64,000 bases of DNA from UBA4582 sp013204195. Its GTDB lineage: Bacteria > Pseudomonadota > Gammaproteobacteria > Pseudomonadales > Azotimanducaceae. Positions 61,963 through 64,000 of the stretch are shown piece after piece. Made by a program: the position numbers and the translations under genes. Position 1 is the stretch's first letter, and each line of letters begins with the position of its first letter. The stretch covers positions 1-64,000 of the forward strand of contig CAWUUH010000010.1 in the NCBI GenBank assembly GCA_963925735.1, read 5' to 3'. Under the pieces are notes generated by a model. That model was not told where the DNA came from. It saw only the letters and a list, made by a program, of their open reading frames with translations, and did no database searches.

Positions 61963-63185
61963 TCTTTCACACCTAGACGAAACAAGGACTCGAGATCAAC
62001 CTTAAGCAAATCCTGATTGTGTCGATTGATACGCTGAACATCCGCTGCAAGTACAACTTCCCAGGCGCTTTCACCCTTTACGACCTCGGGCATGGGCCAG
62101 CCTAAACCCTGGTACAACTCCCATACTGAGATTTCACTCAGATCTCTCGACAACACTAGCCCCCCTTTATCGACACTACGAATTAAGTTGAGCTTTATCA
62201 GACGCTGCCGATAGTCATTCCAATGCTCCAGGTCAATACGAGCACCGCAGCGTCGAATATCTTCTTCTCGAACCACAACCCCCTTCTGGTGCGCATGAAA
62301 AAACAGCTCGAGAATAACCACGATTTGAAACAATGGTGCCTCTAACTGCTCGCCGCCATCGTGACGAAAAACGCCCAAGGCTTTGACCAACTCCGCGCCC
62401 ATCAGAACGATACTCCATGAAACGTAAATCCACAGCAGGAACAGCGGGACCGCAGCAAACGCCCCATAAATAACCTCAAAACTTGAACGCGACATCACAA
62501 AACCAAACAAATATTTCGCCATTTCAAAAGCTATCGCGACGAGCAATCCACCCACCACCGCATCTTTGAACGACACAGCGCAATTCGGCACCGCCACGTA
62601 AACTAGCGTCAGCATCGCCGCGCTCAACAAAATGGGCAAATATCCAAGCGCCCCGGTGTACTGATCAACATCCGACAAGAGTGGCAAAGCCATCAGGTAG
62701 GTCGTTATCAAAAACCCCATACCCACCAGGATCGGCCCCAGCGAAAGCACCGCCCAGTACATCAAAAACCGCTGGTATCCCTGCCTGGGCTCACGAACCC
62801 GCCAAATTTCATTGAACGTGCGCTCAATGGTGAACAACATCAGAAATGCGGTGATACCCAGAAAGGCGAGGCTTGGCACACTCAGGCTTTGCGCCTGGGT
62901 AGAAAAGTCATGCAGGTAATCCTGGAGATTAACGACATTTTCCGGGACCACATTGTCAAACAGAAAGCCCTCAACCTCCGCCGACAGATCTTTGAAAGCC
63001 TCGACCGCATTGAGCACTGCGTACATCACGGTCAACAACGGTACAACCGCAAACAGGGTTTGGTAGGTCAATCCCGCAGCCGTTGCCTGACAGCCATCGT
63101 CCACATAGCGTTTCAGCACGTGAACTGAAAGGCCCAAACAATATTTTGGCAGCCGGGTTGCAGCGCTCAGCGTGGTTATTTTCAT
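61959..63185 (-). CDS. YihY/BrkB-family inner-membrane protein
   Basis: The 408-residue membrane protein has six hydrophobic helices (about 37-60, 100-125, 140-165, 180-205, 215-235, 245-270) and a cytoplasmic helical C-terminus. Motifs include DDGCQATAAGLTYQTLFAVVPLL and FNEIWRVREPR. It was once called RNase BN, a name now known to belong to another gene. The start is ATG 63185; the preceding TTG is less likely. The gene is divergent from the ArsC-family gene. Confidence 0.9.
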   Translation of the reverse strand: MKITTLSAATRLPKYCLGLSVHVLKRYVDDGCQATAAGLTYQTLFAVVPLLTVMYAVLNAVEAFKDLSAEVEGFLFDNVVPENVVNLQDYLHDFSTQAQSLSVPSLAFLGITAFLMLFTIERTFNEIWRVREPRQGYQRFLMYWAVLSLGPILVGMGFLITTYLMALPLLSDVDQYTGALGYLPILLSAAMLTLVYVAVPNCAVSFKDAVVGGLLVAIAFEMAKYLFGFVMSRSSFEVIYGAFAAVPLFLLWIYVSWSIVLMGAELVKALGVFRHDGGEQLEAPLFQIVVILELFFHAHQKGVVVREEDIRRCGARIDLEHWNDYRQRLIKLNLIRSVDKGGLVLSRDLSEISVWELYQGLGWPMPEVVKGESAWEVVLAADVQRINRHNQDLLKVDLESLFRLGVKE

Positions 63186-63288
63186 CAAAAAGTTCCAAGA
63201 TGTCCGCGATTCTGCCGATCTTGCGCTTGTTGATCTCGCGCAGGCCCTCTACAATTTCCAGCCTCATCCAATTGAACGCTAAAACCAG

Positions 63289-63642
63289 ATGGATACCGTC
63301 ACTATTTATCACAATCCGGCCTGTTCCAAATCTCGCCGGACGCTTGAATTACTCTATTCTCACGGCATCTCGCCGAACATCGCCCTGTATTTGACAAGCC
63401 CTTTCACAGCAGACCAGTTAATCGACTTGCTTGCCAAGCTCTTGATGCGTCCGCGCCAGTTACTTCGAACCTCTGAAGCTCAATACAAGGCCCTGCAGCT
63501 TGACGATCTGAATCAGACTGACAGCGCATTGATCGACGCGATGATCAAACACCCACAACTGATAGAGCGGCCGATTGTCGTGATCGGTGACCGCGCGGTT
63601 ATCGGTCGGCCGCCAGAGAACATTTTAGCGCTGCTCGCATAG
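63289..63642 (+). CDS. ArsC/YfgD-family protein
   Basis: The 117-residue thioredoxin-like protein has the active-site motif HNPACSKSRRTLELL near residue 8 and the later RPIVVIGDRAVIGRPPE, as in glutaredoxin-dependent arsenate reductase and its relative YfgD. A missing ars operon makes the YfgD type likelier. In pseudomonads the same gene is beside yihY, so it is probably part of the core genome. Confidence 0.88.
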   Translation: MDTVTIYHNPACSKSRRTLELLYSHGISPNIALYLTSPFTADQLIDLLAKLLMRPRQLLRTSEAQYKALQLDDLNQTDSALIDAMIKHPQLIERPIVVIGDRAVIGRPPENILALLA

Positions 63643-63696
63643 ACCCAGACTCAAGCAGTCCGGCAACACAAATCACTGACGCGTCATACCACAGCA

Positions 63697-64000
63697 TCAA
63701 TGAATAATTTTCTGCCTCGAATGGCGACCTTCCGACTGATCACTTCGGTCAACAGGGACACTTCGATCTTCATTTGACCCGCTGGAAATATCATTGGGAT
63801 TTCGAACTTCATAACGCCGGGTGGCAACCTCACCGTCTAGCACATCAGGCAAGACTTTCAGAAACTCTTCCATGTGCGCCGTATCAAAGTGGTCTTGCAA
63901 GGCATCAACCGAATCCCATTCTTGAAACAACAGGAGCGTGTTCGGGTCCGACAAACCCACATAAAATTCGTAACTGATACAGCCAAACTCTTCACGACTG
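63697..64000 (-). CDS. Antibiotic-biosynthesis-type monooxygenase (N-terminus cut by window edge)
   Basis: The open frame runs past the right edge of the window. The visible part is an ABM-domain (dimeric ferredoxin-like) protein: EEFGCISYEFYVGLSDPN, LFQEWDSVDALQDHFDTAHM and FLKVLPDVLDG match YgiN-type quinol monooxygenases. The last 35 residues form an unusual polar extension rich in Arg, Ser and Asp (DISSGSNEDRSVPVDRSDQ). The start codon lies outside the window. Confidence 0.8.
   Translation of the reverse strand, partial: SREEFGCISYEFYVGLSDPNTLLLFQEWDSVDALQDHFDTAHMEEFLKVLPDVLDGEVATRRYEVRNPNDISSGSNEDRSVPVDRSDQSEGRHSRQKIIH

Overview
The window is a piece of chromosome from a gammaproteobacterium of the Pseudomonadales type, probably marine or otherwise aquatic. 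The main evidence is gene order. The blocks proS, fmdB-like/aspS/yebC/ruvCAB/tolQRAB-pal-cpoB/queE/queC, tRNA-Lys, nadA/bepA/tusA-like and dapA/bamC/metallo-hydrolase follow, as I recall it, the arrangement in Pseudomonas aeruginosa. The accessory genes (paired acyl-CoA dehydrogenases, a Na+:solute symporter with its DUF4212 small subunit, GMC oxidoreductase, amidohydrolases, an enolase-superfamily enzyme) fit a heterotroph living on diverse organic compounds. No phage, insertion sequence, CRISPR array or rRNA was seen. The species cannot be named from the sequence alone.

Layout. 1-5915 (all minus): a three-gene envelope operon of a TPR/outer-membrane-barrel protein resembling Slam, a FecR-domain protein with a long acidic linker and a C-terminal beta domain, and a large lipoprotein with five PKD-like repeats that runs off the left edge. 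Upstream lie a (ACCACT)9 hexanucleotide repeat and small palindromes. 6331-10136: glpD, a GNAT acetyltransferase and a thiamine-diphosphate enzyme. 10584-19637: mostly plus-strand small-molecule metabolism (PspC-domain protein, GMC oxidoreductase, D-aminoacylase type, YtcJ-type amidohydrolase on the minus strand, fructokinase Mak, an S4 RNA-binding protein with an apparent ATC start, Zn-alcohol dehydrogenase, enolase-superfamily enzyme). 19827-23519: MATE exporter, DUF2239 protein, a small conserved hypothetical and RIO kinase. 23806-28481: two adjacent acyl-CoA dehydrogenases, an HSD10-like SDR and a metallo-hydrolase. 28645-32833: a tight operon DUF4212 / Na+ symporter / glutamine-synthetase-like ligase / class I amidotransferase.

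33307-44645: rmuC, a cysteine-free CnoX-like thioredoxin/TPR protein, a repeat-rich intergenic region, and an unlisted 50-codon gene behind two tandem LexA boxes; then the metallo-hydrolase, bamC, dapA, AI-2E/PerM-family permease, tusA-like, bepA, nadA and a glutathione-synthase-like ATP-grasp gene. 44685-64000: tRNA-Lys(TTT), dcp, queC/queE, the cpoB-pal-tolBARQ and ruvBAC gene row, yebC, aspS, an FmdB-type zinc ribbon, an HU protein with a histone-H1-like tail, proS, a TlpA-like lipoprotein, YihY, an ArsC-family protein and a truncated antibiotic-biosynthesis-type monooxygenase.

The items most worth following are the SOS-box-controlled small gene at 36198-36350, the Slam-like secretion operon with its repeat, and the symporter/ligase/amidotransferase operon, which looks like a gamma-glutamylation route for an imported amine. 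All functional calls rest on reading motifs and gene order by eye; no database search was possible.
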